Shown piece after piece: positions 1 to 6,477 of a stretch of DNA of 34,036 nt (within the stretch, counting starts at the first letter, position 1; every line of letters begins with the position of its first letter). Source of the stretch: Actinobacillus sp. Lineage in GTDB: Bacteria > Pseudomonadota > Gammaproteobacteria > Enterobacterales > Pasteurellaceae. Location of the stretch: NCBI GenBank assembly GCA_020026075.1, contig JAHHQZ010000018.1:1-34036 (forward strand), written 5' to 3'. The position numbers and the translations under genes were made by a program. Under the pieces are notes generated by a model that was given only the letters and a program-made list of their open reading frames with translations, was not told where the DNA came from and did not search any database.

Positions 1-50
1 CTGCACCTTAATTAGTTGACTGGTTAGTCCAACTTTTGGGGTGCAGATCA
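1..50 (-). mobile_element. Terminus of an IS3-family (IS150-like) insertion sequence, partial
   Basis: Read on the minus strand, the segment begins TGATCTGCACCCC and continues AAAAGTTGGACT, which resembles the terminal inverted repeat of IS150-group elements (TG..CTGCACCC...GTTGGAC). The same 50 bases occur inverted at the right edge of the window, and the match stops exactly at position 50, which marks the element boundary. No transposase is visible because the window ends inside the element. Family assignment rests on remembered IR similarity, so it is moderate. Confidence 0.65.
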
Positions 51-83
51 TTTTCGGGGGATTTTATATTCTCTTAGGTAAAA

Positions 84-101
84 CAAGGAAATTTTTCCTT
101 G
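84..101. repeat. Small AT-centred palindrome
   Basis: CAAGGAA and TTCCTTG arms flank a short AT centre. It lies in the otherwise featureless stretch between the IS end and the first intergenic repeat. It could form a hairpin, but no function can be assigned. Confidence 0.35.
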
Positions 102-147
102 CTCACACTGGGGAGATTGCACAATCCACTCATTGAAAAAAACACAC

Positions 148-193
148 CTACGCTGGAATATTCGGCAAAATTTTGGGGAAAATTCCAGCGTAG
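148..193. repeat. Intergenic palindromic repeat, full copy (CTACGCTGGAAT arms)
   Basis: Perfect 12-base arms CTACGCTGGAAT and ATTCCAGCGTAG surround an AT-rich centre containing AAAATTTTGGGG. It is one of the best copies of a family dispersed through this window and lies just downstream of the small gene on the minus strand, where it could act as its terminator. Confidence 0.85.
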
Positions 194-229
194 AGTTTAT
201 GGAATAATTAGGTTATTTTTTACATCCCA

Positions 230-510
230 TTATTTATCTCCTAAAAATTCAATCGCTTGAATAATATTTTTCAACATCTCTTGATTATTATTACTAACAG
301 CTTTTTGCAATAGTCCTAAAAGAAAAACTCGCCCATCTCATTATCTAAACAAAATGGTGCGAGTCTTCCCCCTGCACTTGGATATACATCATTCCACTGT
401 AAGCCAAGTGCTTTATCGCCTTCATAATATCCTTTAACTAATATCATCCCTTCATCTGATGAATAAACTTTTTCGCATTCTTGCCAGTAAGATACAAGTT
501 CTCTTTTCAT
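230..510 (-). pseudogene. Small unrecognised protein gene with a one-base frameshift
   Basis: From the ATG at 508-510, preceded by a good GGAG Shine-Dalgarno, the frame runs through a Trp-rich segment (motifs YYEGDKALGLQWNDVYPSAG and LDNEMGEFF) and stops early at 316. If one base is restored in the A5 run at 323-327 (T5 on the coding strand), the frame continues through LLGLLQKAV and IIQAIEFLGDK to a TAA at 230-232. That gives about 93 residues with a helical C-terminus. The continuation is clean and protein-like, so this is a recent slippage mutation or a sequencing error in a homopolymer. I do not recognise the family. The gene sits between the S10 operon terminator and an IS end, a likely accessory site. 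Confidence 0.6.
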
Positions 511-608
511 AACTAACTCCAATTTATATGATTAAGTGTTGTTTCTCTCTTATGTCAATAAGAAAGAAAACGAGTATACTCGCTTGAAAATTTCTACTTC
601 TAAATAGG

Positions 609-636
609 TAGGCTGGAATATTTGGAAAAATTTTGA
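609..636 (+). repeat. Intergenic repeat, single-arm copy
   Basis: TAGGCTGGAATATTTGG is followed by AAAAATTTTGA, the one-arm form of the dispersed motif. A second arm at about 645-655 (TTTCTAGGAATT) looks degenerate. It lies between the small pseudogene and the rpsQ terminator. Confidence 0.7.
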
Positions 637-663
637 AAAGTAATTTCTAGGAATTATAGATAA

Positions 664-693
664 TAAAAAAAGCTCAGCCGAAGCTGAGCTTTT
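664..693 (-). terminator. Rho-independent terminator of the S10 operon
   Basis: On the minus strand AAAAGCTCAGC, TTCG loop and GCTGAGCTTTTTTT form a strong GC stem with a stable tetraloop and a U-run. It starts 20 bases after the rpsQ stop and ends the ribosomal operon here. Confidence 0.9.
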
Positions 694-712
694 GTATAGT
701 TTTTATTGAAAA

Positions 713-970
713 TTAAGCGATTACTGCTTTTTCAACAACACGAACTAAAGTCCAAGATTTAGTTTTAGAAACAGGACGACATTCCTTGATTTCTACAACA
801 TCACCCATTTGAGCTTGGTTCGCTTCATCGTGTACGTGTAATTTAGTCGTACGACGAATGAATTTACCATAAAGTGGGTGTTTAACCTTGCGTTCAATCG
901 CAACTACAATGGATTTATCCATTTTGTCGCTAGTAACACGACCTTGTAAAGTACGAATTTGATCTGTCAT
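713..970 (-). CDS. rpsQ: 30S ribosomal protein S17
   Basis: An 85-residue protein of the S17 OB-fold family, which binds 16S rRNA early in 30S assembly. Family hallmarks are visible: LQGRVTSDKMDKSIVVAIER near the N-terminus, the basic HPLYGKFIRRTTKL stretch and the late GDVVEIKECRPVSKTKSW signature. It is the last gene of the S10 operon. Its ATG overlaps the rpmC stop (TAATG), a sign of translational coupling. A strong terminator follows directly, so the spc operon (rplN onward), which usually lies downstream, is not contiguous in this window; a small pseudogene and an IS end occupy that position. Confidence 0.98.
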   Translation of the reverse strand: MTDQIRTLQGRVTSDKMDKSIVVAIERKVKHPLYGKFIRRTTKLHVHDEANQAQMGDVVEIKECRPVSKTKSWTLVRVVEKAVIA

Positions 971-1161
971 TACTCACCCGCCTTTTCGGTTAATACAGTT
1001 TTAACTTGTGCAATACTACGACGCACTTGTTTTAACTGATGAGTTTGTTGAAGTTGACCAGAAGCTAATTGCATACGCAATTTGAATTGTTCACCTAAAA
1101 GATTTAATAATTCAGCTTGAAGTTCTTCAACAGTTTTTGTACGTAATTCTTGAGCTTTCAT
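970..1161 (-). CDS. rpmC: 50S ribosomal protein L29
   Basis: A 63-residue L29, a helical hairpin at the polypeptide exit tunnel that helps form the docking site for trigger factor and SRP. It has the usual start KAQELRTKTVEEL and the conserved LLGEQFKLRMQLASGQL segment, followed by HQLKQVRRSIAQVKTVL. Length is normal. The start overlaps the rplP stop and its own stop overlaps the rpsQ start, both as TAATG. Confidence 0.98.
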   Translation of the reverse strand: MKAQELRTKTVEELQAELLNLLGEQFKLRMQLASGQLQQTHQLKQVRRSIAQVKTVLTEKAGE

Positions 1162-1571
1162 TACATCACCGTTTTAGTTACAAAGGTTGTTTTGATTGGC
1201 AGTTTTGCAGCTGCAAGAGCAAATGCTTGACGTGCCACTTCTTCAGACACTCCGTCCATTTCATAAAGGACTTTACCTGGTTGAATTAAAGCGACCCAGT
1301 ATTCAACGTTACCTTTCCCTTTACCCATACGGACTTCTAATGGTTTTTCAGTAATTGGTTTGTCAGGGAAAACTCGAATCCAAATTTTACCTTGACGTTT
1401 TACTGCACGTGTCATTGCACGACGAGCTGCTTCGATTTGACGTGCTGTGATACGTCCACGACCAACTGCTTTTAAACCGAAAGTACCGAAACTCACCTCA
1501 GTACCGTGTCCGATACCGCGGTTACGACCTTTCTGAACTTTACGGAATTTTGTACGTTTTGGTTGCAACAT
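1161..1571 (-). CDS. rplP: 50S ribosomal protein L16
   Basis: A 136-residue L16 that sits at the base of the central protuberance, contacts A-site tRNA and organises 23S rRNA near the peptidyl transferase centre. The N-terminus MLQPKRTKFRKVQKGRNRG and the KGKGNVEYWVALIQPGKVLYE block are characteristic. The arginine before MGKGKG corresponds to the residue hydroxylated in E. coli L16. It lies between rpsC and rpmC in the standard order. Length is the same as in E. coli. Confidence 0.98.
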   Translation of the reverse strand: MLQPKRTKFRKVQKGRNRGIGHGTEVSFGTFGLKAVGRGRITARQIEAARRAMTRAVKRQGKIWIRVFPDKPITEKPLEVRMGKGKGNVEYWVALIQPGKVLYEMDGVSEEVARQAFALAAAKLPIKTTFVTKTVM

Positions 1572-1584
1572 TTAACAATTCTCC

Positions 1585-2289
1585 TTATTTACGGCCACGA
1601 CCACGTGGGGCACGTTTTGGTGCACTCGGTTTTTCAGATTGTTTTGCAACTTCTGCCATACCGCCTAAGATTTCACCTTTAAAGATCCATACTTTGACGC
1701 CGATGATACCGTAAGTGGTTAATGCTTCTGAGGTAGCGTAGTCAATATCTGCGCGAAGTGTGTGAAGTGGCACACGACCTTCACGATACCATTCGCTACG
1801 AGCGATTTCAGCACCGCCTAAACGACCACTAACTTCAACTTTGATACCTTTAGCACCTAAACGCATTGCGCTTTGTACTGCACGTTTCATTGCACGGCGG
1901 AACATTACACGGCGTTCAAGTTGAGAAGCGATATTGTCTGCAACTAATTTTGCATCAAGCTCAGGTTTTTTCACTTCAGCGATGTTGATTTGTGCAGGAA
2001 CTCCTGCAATTTTCGCTACTTCGTGACGAAGTTTTTCAACGTCTTCACCTTTTTTACCGATAACGATACCAGGACGAGCAGTGTGAATTGTCACACGGAT
2101 GCTTTTCGCTGGACGTTCGATAGTAATGCTTGATACGGAAGCATTTTCTAATTTTTTAGTTAAAAATTTACGTACTTTGAAATCGCCTTCTAAATTATCA
2201 GCGAAATCTTTTGTATTCGCGAACCAAGTAGAGCTCCAAGGCTTAACGATACCTAGGCGAATACCATTCGGATTGACTTTTTGTCCCAT
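1585..2289 (-). CDS. rpsC: 30S ribosomal protein S3
   Basis: A 234-residue S3 of the 30S head, which lines the mRNA entry channel and contributes to mRNA unwinding. It begins MGQKVNPNGIRLGIVKPW. The KH type-2 domain with the motif GIVIGKKGEDVEKLR is clear at about residues 72-88. The C-terminal domain carries GRLGGAEIARSEWYREGRVPLHT in two adjacent blocks. The C-terminus ends in a basic tail (PKRAPRGRGRK). Position after rplV and length are as expected. Confidence 0.98.
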   Translation of the reverse strand: MGQKVNPNGIRLGIVKPWSSTWFANTKDFADNLEGDFKVRKFLTKKLENASVSSITIERPAKSIRVTIHTARPGIVIGKKGEDVEKLRHEVAKIAGVPAQINIAEVKKPELDAKLVADNIASQLERRVMFRRAMKRAVQSAMRLGAKGIKVEVSGRLGGAEIARSEWYREGRVPLHTLRADIDYATSEALTTYGIIGVKVWIFKGEILGGMAEVAKQSEKPSAPKRAPRGRGRK

Positions 2290-2307
2290 TGTTATTCTCC
2301 TACTTGA

Positions 2308-2640
2308 TTAACGATCAGATACAACCACAGTGATGTGGCTAGTACGTTTTAAAATACGATCTGCACGACCCTTCGCACGTGGCATTACACGTTTCATTGA
2401 AGGACCTTCATCTACGAAAATTTTCGCAACTTTAAGATCATCGATGTCTGCACCGTCATTGTGCTCTGCATTGGCAATCGCAGATTCAAGTACTTTTTTC
2501 ACTAAAGCAGCAGCTTTTTTGTTAGTGAAAGTTAAGATTTCAAGTGCTTGAGCAACTTTTTTGCCACGAATCATATCCGCAACTAAGCGTGCTTTCTGCG
2601 CTGAAGTGCGAGCGTAACGATGTTTAGCAATAGTTTCCAT
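2308..2640 (-). CDS. rplV: 50S ribosomal protein L22
   Basis: A 110-residue L22 whose beta-hairpin lines the nascent-peptide exit tunnel. The N-terminus METIAKHRYARTSAQKARLV and the hairpin region MKRVMPRAKGRADRILKRTSH are diagnostic. Changes in that hairpin are known to give macrolide resistance in other bacteria; no insertion or deletion is seen here. It lies between rpsS and rpsC. Confidence 0.98.
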   Translation of the reverse strand: METIAKHRYARTSAQKARLVADMIRGKKVAQALEILTFTNKKAAALVKKVLESAIANAEHNDGADIDDLKVAKIFVDEGPSMKRVMPRAKGRADRILKRTSHITVVVSDR

Positions 2641-2651
2641 CTACTTACCCC

Positions 2652-2927
2652 TTACTTCTTAGCCTTTTTATCCGCAGCGTGACCGCGGTATGTACGAGTC
2701 GGTGCAAATTCACCTAGTTTATGACCGATCATTTCATCAGAAATATAAACTGGAACGTGCTGACGACCATTATGGACTGCGATGGTCAATCCAATCATTG
2801 ATGGAATGATCATTGAACGACGGGACCAAGTTTTGATTGGTTTTTTATCCCCGCTTTCCACCGCCTTCTCTACCTTCTTCAACAAGGGTAGGTCAATAAA
2901 AGGACCTTTCTTGAGAGAACGTGGCAT
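2652..2927 (-). CDS. rpsS: 30S ribosomal protein S19
   Basis: A 91-residue S19 of the 30S head, which forms a complex with S13 near the A site. The start MPRSLKKGPFIDLPLLKKV and the later GHKLGEFAPTRTYRGHAADK block are typical. It is placed between rplB and rplV. Length agrees with E. coli S19. Confidence 0.98.
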   Translation of the reverse strand: MPRSLKKGPFIDLPLLKKVEKAVESGDKKPIKTWSRRSMIIPSMIGLTIAVHNGRQHVPVYISDEMIGHKLGEFAPTRTYRGHAADKKAKK

Positions 2928-2953
2928 GGTTTACCTCTTTTATCTAATTAAAA

Positions 2954-3775
2954 TTATTTGCCACGACGACGTACGATATATTTATCAGTATGTTTGTTGT
3001 GACGAGTTTTCTTACCTTTGGTTTGAACGCCCCAAGGTGTAACTGGGTGTTTACCGAAGTTACGGCCTTCACCACCACCGTGTGGGTGATCAACAGGGTT
3101 CATCGCAGTACCACGAACGGTTGGACGAACACCACGCCAACGGTTTGCACCTGCTTTACCAAGTGAACGTAACATATGTTCTGAGTTACCAACTTCACCG
3201 ATAGTTGCGATGCAGTCAGCTAACACTTTACGCATTTCGCCTGAACGAAGACGTAAAGTTACGTAGTTACCTTCACGGGCAATGATTTGTACATAAGCAC
3301 CAGCAGAACGAGCTAATTGACCGCCTTTACCTGGTTTTAATTCAACGTTATGTACAGTTGTACCAACTGGGATATTACGCATTGGTAACGCGTTACCAAC
3401 TTTAATTGGTGCGTGAACACCCGCTTGGATTTCATCACCAGCACTTAAACCTTTTGGTGCTAAGATGTAACGACGTTCACCATCTTTATAAAGCACTAAA
3501 GCGATATTTGCGCTACGGTTTGGATCGTATTCTAGACGTTCTACAACCGCTGGGATATCAAATTTGTTACGTTTAAAGTCAATTAAACGGTAATGTTGTT
3601 TATGACCACCACCGATATGACGAGTAGTGATTCGACCAAGATTATTACGACCACCAGTTTTAGATTTTTTATCTAAAAGAGCAGCGAAAGGTTTACCTTT
3701 GTATAATTCTGGATTTACGATTTTAACAACGTGACGACGACCAGGGGAGGTCGGCTTACATTTAACGATAGCCAT
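2954..3775 (-). CDS. rplB: 50S ribosomal protein L2
   Basis: A 273-residue L2, needed for subunit association and peptidyl transferase function. Family signatures are the N-terminal CKPTSPGRRHVVKI, the central GGGHKQHYRLIDFKR and the C-terminal NPVDHPHGGGEGRN loop carrying the conserved histidine that approaches the catalytic centre. The C-terminus is basic (DKYIVRRRGK). It follows rplW with an 18-base gap holding a GGAGG-like ribosome binding site. Confidence 0.98.
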   Translation of the reverse strand: MAIVKCKPTSPGRRHVVKIVNPELYKGKPFAALLDKKSKTGGRNNLGRITTRHIGGGHKQHYRLIDFKRNKFDIPAVVERLEYDPNRSANIALVLYKDGERRYILAPKGLSAGDEIQAGVHAPIKVGNALPMRNIPVGTTVHNVELKPGKGGQLARSAGAYVQIIAREGNYVTLRLRSGEMRKVLADCIATIGEVGNSEHMLRSLGKAGANRWRGVRPTVRGTAMNPVDHPHGGGEGRNFGKHPVTPWGVQTKGKKTRHNKHTDKYIVRRRGK

Positions 3776-3793
3776 TTACTTATTTCCTCCTAA

Positions 3794-4099
3794 TTACTCA
3801 GCTGCGCCTTCAACGAAGTCCAAAGATTGGCCTTCTTTAAGGGTAACATAAGCTTTTTTCCAGTCGCTACGACGACCCATTTTTGCACCACGACGTTTAG
3901 TTTTACCTTTAACAACAACAGTGCGTACAGAGTCAACTTCAACTTCAAATAATTGAGCAACTGCTTTAGCAATTTCAGCTTTATTCGCATCTAAAGCAAC
4001 TTTGAAAACGATTGTGTTAGATTTTTCAGCGTTGTTCGTTGCTTTTTCAGAGATATGAGGTGCTTTCAATACTTTTAGCAAACGTTCTTGTTGAATCAT
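3794..4099 (-). CDS. rplW: 50S ribosomal protein L23
   Basis: A 101-residue L23 at the tunnel exit, the binding site for trigger factor and SRP. The segments LLKVLKAPHISEKAT and VVVKGKTKRRGAKMGRRSDW are family-typical. The start codon overlaps the rplD stop as ATGA, so the two genes are probably translationally coupled. Confidence 0.98.
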   Translation of the reverse strand: MIQQERLLKVLKAPHISEKATNNAEKSNTIVFKVALDANKAEIAKAVAQLFEVEVDSVRTVVVKGKTKRRGAKMGRRSDWKKAYVTLKEGQSLDFVEGAAE

Positions 4100-4701
4100 G
4101 CTAGCATCTCCTCAATTTGTTTTACTGCATCAACAGTCATAACAACTTTATCGAAAGCGATAAGGCTAACTGGATCGATACCTTGTGCATCACGTACATC
4201 AACTTTATGCAAGTTACGTGCTGCTAAGAATAGATTTTCATCAAGGTTAGCAGTAACGATTAAAACATCTTCAAGACCGAAGTCTTTTAATTTTTGAACA
4301 AGAACTTTAGTTTTTGGTGCATCAATTTCAAATTTTTCAACAACTACTAAACGATCTTGGCGAACAAGTTCAGAAAGGATGCTTTTGATTGCACCACGAT
4401 ACATTTTTTTGTTCACTTTTTGGCTGTGATCTTGTGGTTTCGCTGCGAAAGTTACACCACCGCTACGCCAGATTGGTGATTGAGCATCACCAGCACGTGC
4501 GCGACCAGTACCTTTTTGACGCCATGGTTTTTTACCAGAACCTGCTACTTCTGCACGAGTTTTTTGAGCACGAGTACCTTGACGAGCACCTGCTGCATAC
4601 GCAACAACTACTTGGTGAATCAATGCTTCGTTAAACTCACGTCCAAAAGTAGTTTCAGAAACCGTTAATGCACTTTGTGCATCTTTTACGACTAATTCCA
4701 T
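4096..4701 (-). CDS. rplD: 50S ribosomal protein L4, also S10-operon autoregulator
   Basis: A 201-residue L4. Besides its role in 50S assembly and the exit tunnel, L4 represses its own operon in E. coli by causing attenuation in the S10 leader and blocking rpsJ translation. The extended loop that reaches the tunnel is visible around residues 45-95 (GTRAQKTRAEVAGSGKKPW, KGTGRARAGDAQSP). The operon leader upstream of rpsJ keeps a suitable attenuator hairpin, so the same autogenous control is likely. Third gene of the operon. Confidence 0.98.
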   Translation of the reverse strand: MELVVKDAQSALTVSETTFGREFNEALIHQVVVAYAAGARQGTRAQKTRAEVAGSGKKPWRQKGTGRARAGDAQSPIWRSGGVTFAAKPQDHSQKVNKKMYRGAIKSILSELVRQDRLVVVEKFEIDAPKTKVLVQKLKDFGLEDVLIVTANLDENLFLAARNLHKVDVRDAQGIDPVSLIAFDKVVMTVDAVKQIEEMLA

Positions 4702-4715
4702 TAAATACTCCTAGA

Positions 4716-5342
4716 CTATGCTTTTACTGCTGGTTTGATAATTAAATCGCCATTAGTAGCACCTGGAACAGCACCTTTAACTAATAACAAGTTTTTATCA
4801 GCATCAACACGAACAACTTCAAGTGATTGAACGGTTACACGTTCAGCACCTAAATGTCCTGCCATTTTTTTACCTTTAAACACACGACCTGGTGTTTGGT
4901 TTTGACCAATAGAACCAAGTACACGATGTGATAAAGAGTTACCGTGGCTAGCATCTTGAGTACGGAAATTCCAACGTTTAACACCACCTTGGAAACCTTT
5001 ACCTTTAGATGTACCAGTCACATCCACTTTTTTAACATCTGCAAAGATGTCAACTTTAATTTCTTGACCTAAAGTGAATTCTTCACCTTCAGTACGAAAT
5101 TCCCATAAACCGCGACCAGCTTCAACGCCTGCTTTCACGAAATGACCTGCTTCAGGTTTAGTTACACGGCTAGCTTTTTTAGTGCCAGTAGTAACTTGAA
5201 CTGCAGTATAGCCATCGTTTTCAAGAGTTTTAACTTGAGTCACACGGTTAGGTTCGATTTCGATTACGGTAACAGGTACGCTAACACCGTCTTCATTGAA
5301 GATACGGGTCATACCTACTTTACGACCGACTAAACCAATCAT
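4716..5342 (-). CDS. rplC: 50S ribosomal protein L3
   Basis: A 208-residue L3, an early 50S assembly protein that reaches the peptidyl transferase centre. The start MIGLVGRKVGMTRIF and the extension with GSIGQNQTPGRVFKGKKMAG are diagnostic; the glutamine in GQNQTPG is in the region methylated by PrmB in E. coli. It lies 16 bases after rpsJ, with standard order and length. Confidence 0.98.
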   Translation of the reverse strand: MIGLVGRKVGMTRIFNEDGVSVPVTVIEIEPNRVTQVKTLENDGYTAVQVTTGTKKASRVTKPEAGHFVKAGVEAGRGLWEFRTEGEEFTLGQEIKVDIFADVKKVDVTGTSKGKGFQGGVKRWNFRTQDASHGNSLSHRVLGSIGQNQTPGRVFKGKKMAGHLGAERVTVQSLEVVRVDADKNLLLVKGAVPGATNGDLIIKPAVKA

Positions 5343-5358
5343 TGTAATAACCTCTTAA

Positions 5359-5670
5359 TTAACCTAGGCTGATCTGCACGTCTACACCTGCAGCCAAATC
5401 TAAACGCATTAACGCATCAACAGTCTTTTCTGTTGGCTCAACAATATCAACTAAACGTTTGTGTGTACGAATTTCATATTGATCACGAGCGTCTTTATTA
5501 ACGTGTGGAGAAATCAATACGGTGAAACGTTCTTTGCGAGTTGGCAAAGGGATTGGTCCACGAACTTGTGCACCTGTACGTTTAGCTGTTTCTACGATTT
5601 CCGCTGTAGATTGATCAATTAAACGATGATCAAACGCTTTTAAGCGGATTCGAATTCTTTGGTTCTGCAT
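5359..5670 (-). CDS. rpsJ: 30S ribosomal protein S10 (NusE)
   Basis: A 103-residue S10, a 30S head protein that also acts in transcription antitermination with NusB. It begins [19 protein letters not shown] and carries [20 protein letters not shown]. First gene of the operon; the GGAG Shine-Dalgarno sits in TTGGAGCTCTGGTCTAATG, very similar to the E. coli rpsJ start region. A structured leader of about 180 bases precedes it. Confidence 0.98.
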
Positions 5671-5852
5671 TAGACCAGAGCTCCAATATTTTTAGCTAAT
5701 AAAAAAAACCGAACCACCAAACTTGATACTGCTATTAACTCAAGGGGGTCGATTTACCTAATTTATAATTCCCAAATCGGGAATATTTTATATAGCGCTA
5801 GGCACTATTCACTTAGTAAATGATCACACTAAGTGGCTTTGTGAAATAAAGC
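5671..5852 (-). promoter_or_regulatory. S10 operon leader with L4-type attenuator hairpin
   Basis: About 182 bases separate the predicted transcript start from rpsJ, close to the 172-base E. coli leader. Three hairpins are visible on the minus strand: CACTTAG/CTAAGTG (5810-5835), ATTCCC/GGGAAT (5768-5784), and an imperfect stem at 5709-5750 (CGACCCCCTTGA pairing with TCAAG...GGTTCG). The last is followed at once by a run of U at 5701-5707. This matches the E. coli HE hairpin, where L4 promotes termination. Hairpins are read directly; L4 control is inferred from the family. Confidence 0.75.
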
Positions 5853-5858
5853 TTGGCG

Positions 5859-5886
5859 ATGATAGCAAAATGGGCAGAAAAGGCAA
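5859..5886 (-). promoter_or_regulatory. Promoter of the S10 operon
   Basis: On the minus strand TTGCCT (-35, 5881-5886) and TATCAT (-10, 5859-5864) are 16 bases apart. A TGC just before the -10 gives an extended -10 box. An A/T-rich tract lies upstream at about 5888-5910, as expected for a strong UP-element-like promoter. Confidence 0.7.
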
Positions 5887-5960
5887 GTACTTTTTTTTAT
5901 TTTTTGTACGATTTATCACGCTACTCACCTATGGTCACTTAGATAACTTAAATAAAATGC

Positions 5961-6005
5961 AAGGTCGGAATTTTTGTCAAAATTTTAGTAAATATTCCAG
6001 CCTAG
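5961..6005. repeat. Intergenic palindromic repeat between rpsJ and grxD
   Basis: Left arm AAGGTCGGAATTTTTG and right arm AATATTCCAGCCTAGC flank an AAAATTTTAG centre. The arms are imperfectly complementary (GGTCGGAAT against GGCTGGAAT), mixing two variants of the family. It lies upstream of grxD. The rest of the 5671-6075 gap is the S10 leader and promoter; I see no gene there. Confidence 0.8.
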
Positions 6006-6075
6006 CTTTTTTATGCCTTCGTAAAATATGGTAGACTGTCCGCCATTTTTTACTGTTTATAACATAAGGAACCCT

Positions 6076-6429
6076 ATGGAAACGTTAGACAAAATCAAAA
6101 AGCAAATTGCGGAAAATCCGATCCTTCTTTATATGAAAGGCTCACCAAAACTACCTGCTTGTGGCTTTTCAGCTCGCACAGTGGAAGCAGTATTGGCTTG
6201 CCAAGTGCCGTTTGGTTATGTAGATATTTTGCAAAATCCTGATATTCGTGCGGAATTACCAAAATATGCCAACTGGCCGACTTTCCCACAATTATGGGTT
6301 GAAGGCGAGCTAATTGGGGGCTGTGATATTGTGTTGGAAATGTTCCAAACTGGCGAATTACAAACGCTTTTACAAGATGTTGCCGCTCGCCACAAAGCAC
6401 AATTAGAACAAGATATGCAAAACACTTAA
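6076..6429 (+). CDS. grxD: Monothiol glutaredoxin Grx4
   Basis: A 117-residue cytosolic monothiol glutaredoxin that coordinates a [2Fe-2S] cluster with glutathione, often together with BolA, and takes part in Fe-S cluster delivery. The CGFS active site is at residues 29-32. The WPTFPQLWV cis-proline loop and the GGCDI glutathione-binding motif follow. I chose the ATG at 6076 (METLDKIKK) because AAGGA lies eight bases upstream and it matches the family N-terminus; an in-frame ATG at 6028 would add an atypical extension. It converges with tyrR across a shared terminator. Confidence 0.96.
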   Translation: METLDKIKKQIAENPILLYMKGSPKLPACGFSARTVEAVLACQVPFGYVDILQNPDIRAELPKYANWPTFPQLWVEGELIGGCDIVLEMFQTGELQTLLQDVAARHKAQLEQDMQNT

Positions 6430-6443
6430 TTTTTAAGCCAAAT

Positions 6444-6471
6444 AAAAAGCCTGACTCGTCAGGCTTTTTTT
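6444..6471. terminator. Bidirectional terminator between grxD and tyrR
   Basis: AAAAAGCCTGAC, a TC loop and GTCAGGCTTTTTTT form a stem with A-run and U-run on opposite sides. It serves two convergent genes, 14 bases after grxD and 6 bases beyond the tyrR stop. Confidence 0.9.
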
Positions 6472-6477
6472 CTGTTT

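Noticed and set aside
148..193. Palindromic repeats as part of a CRISPR array
   Set aside because: Copies are spread singly over 34 kb between unrelated genes, with no regular spacers and no cas genes.
321..330. Programmed frameshift in the small gene
   Set aside because: A run of only five T in the coding strand with no stimulatory structure visible; a simple one-base indel explains it.
2099..2311. Plus-strand open frames opposite the ribosomal genes
   Set aside because: They mirror codon structure of highly conserved ribosomal genes and have no ribosome binding sites or recognisable motifs.
6028..6075. Upstream start for grxD
   Set aside because: It adds a non-conserved 16-residue extension and lacks a ribosome binding site; the ATG at 6076 has AAGGA and fits the family.
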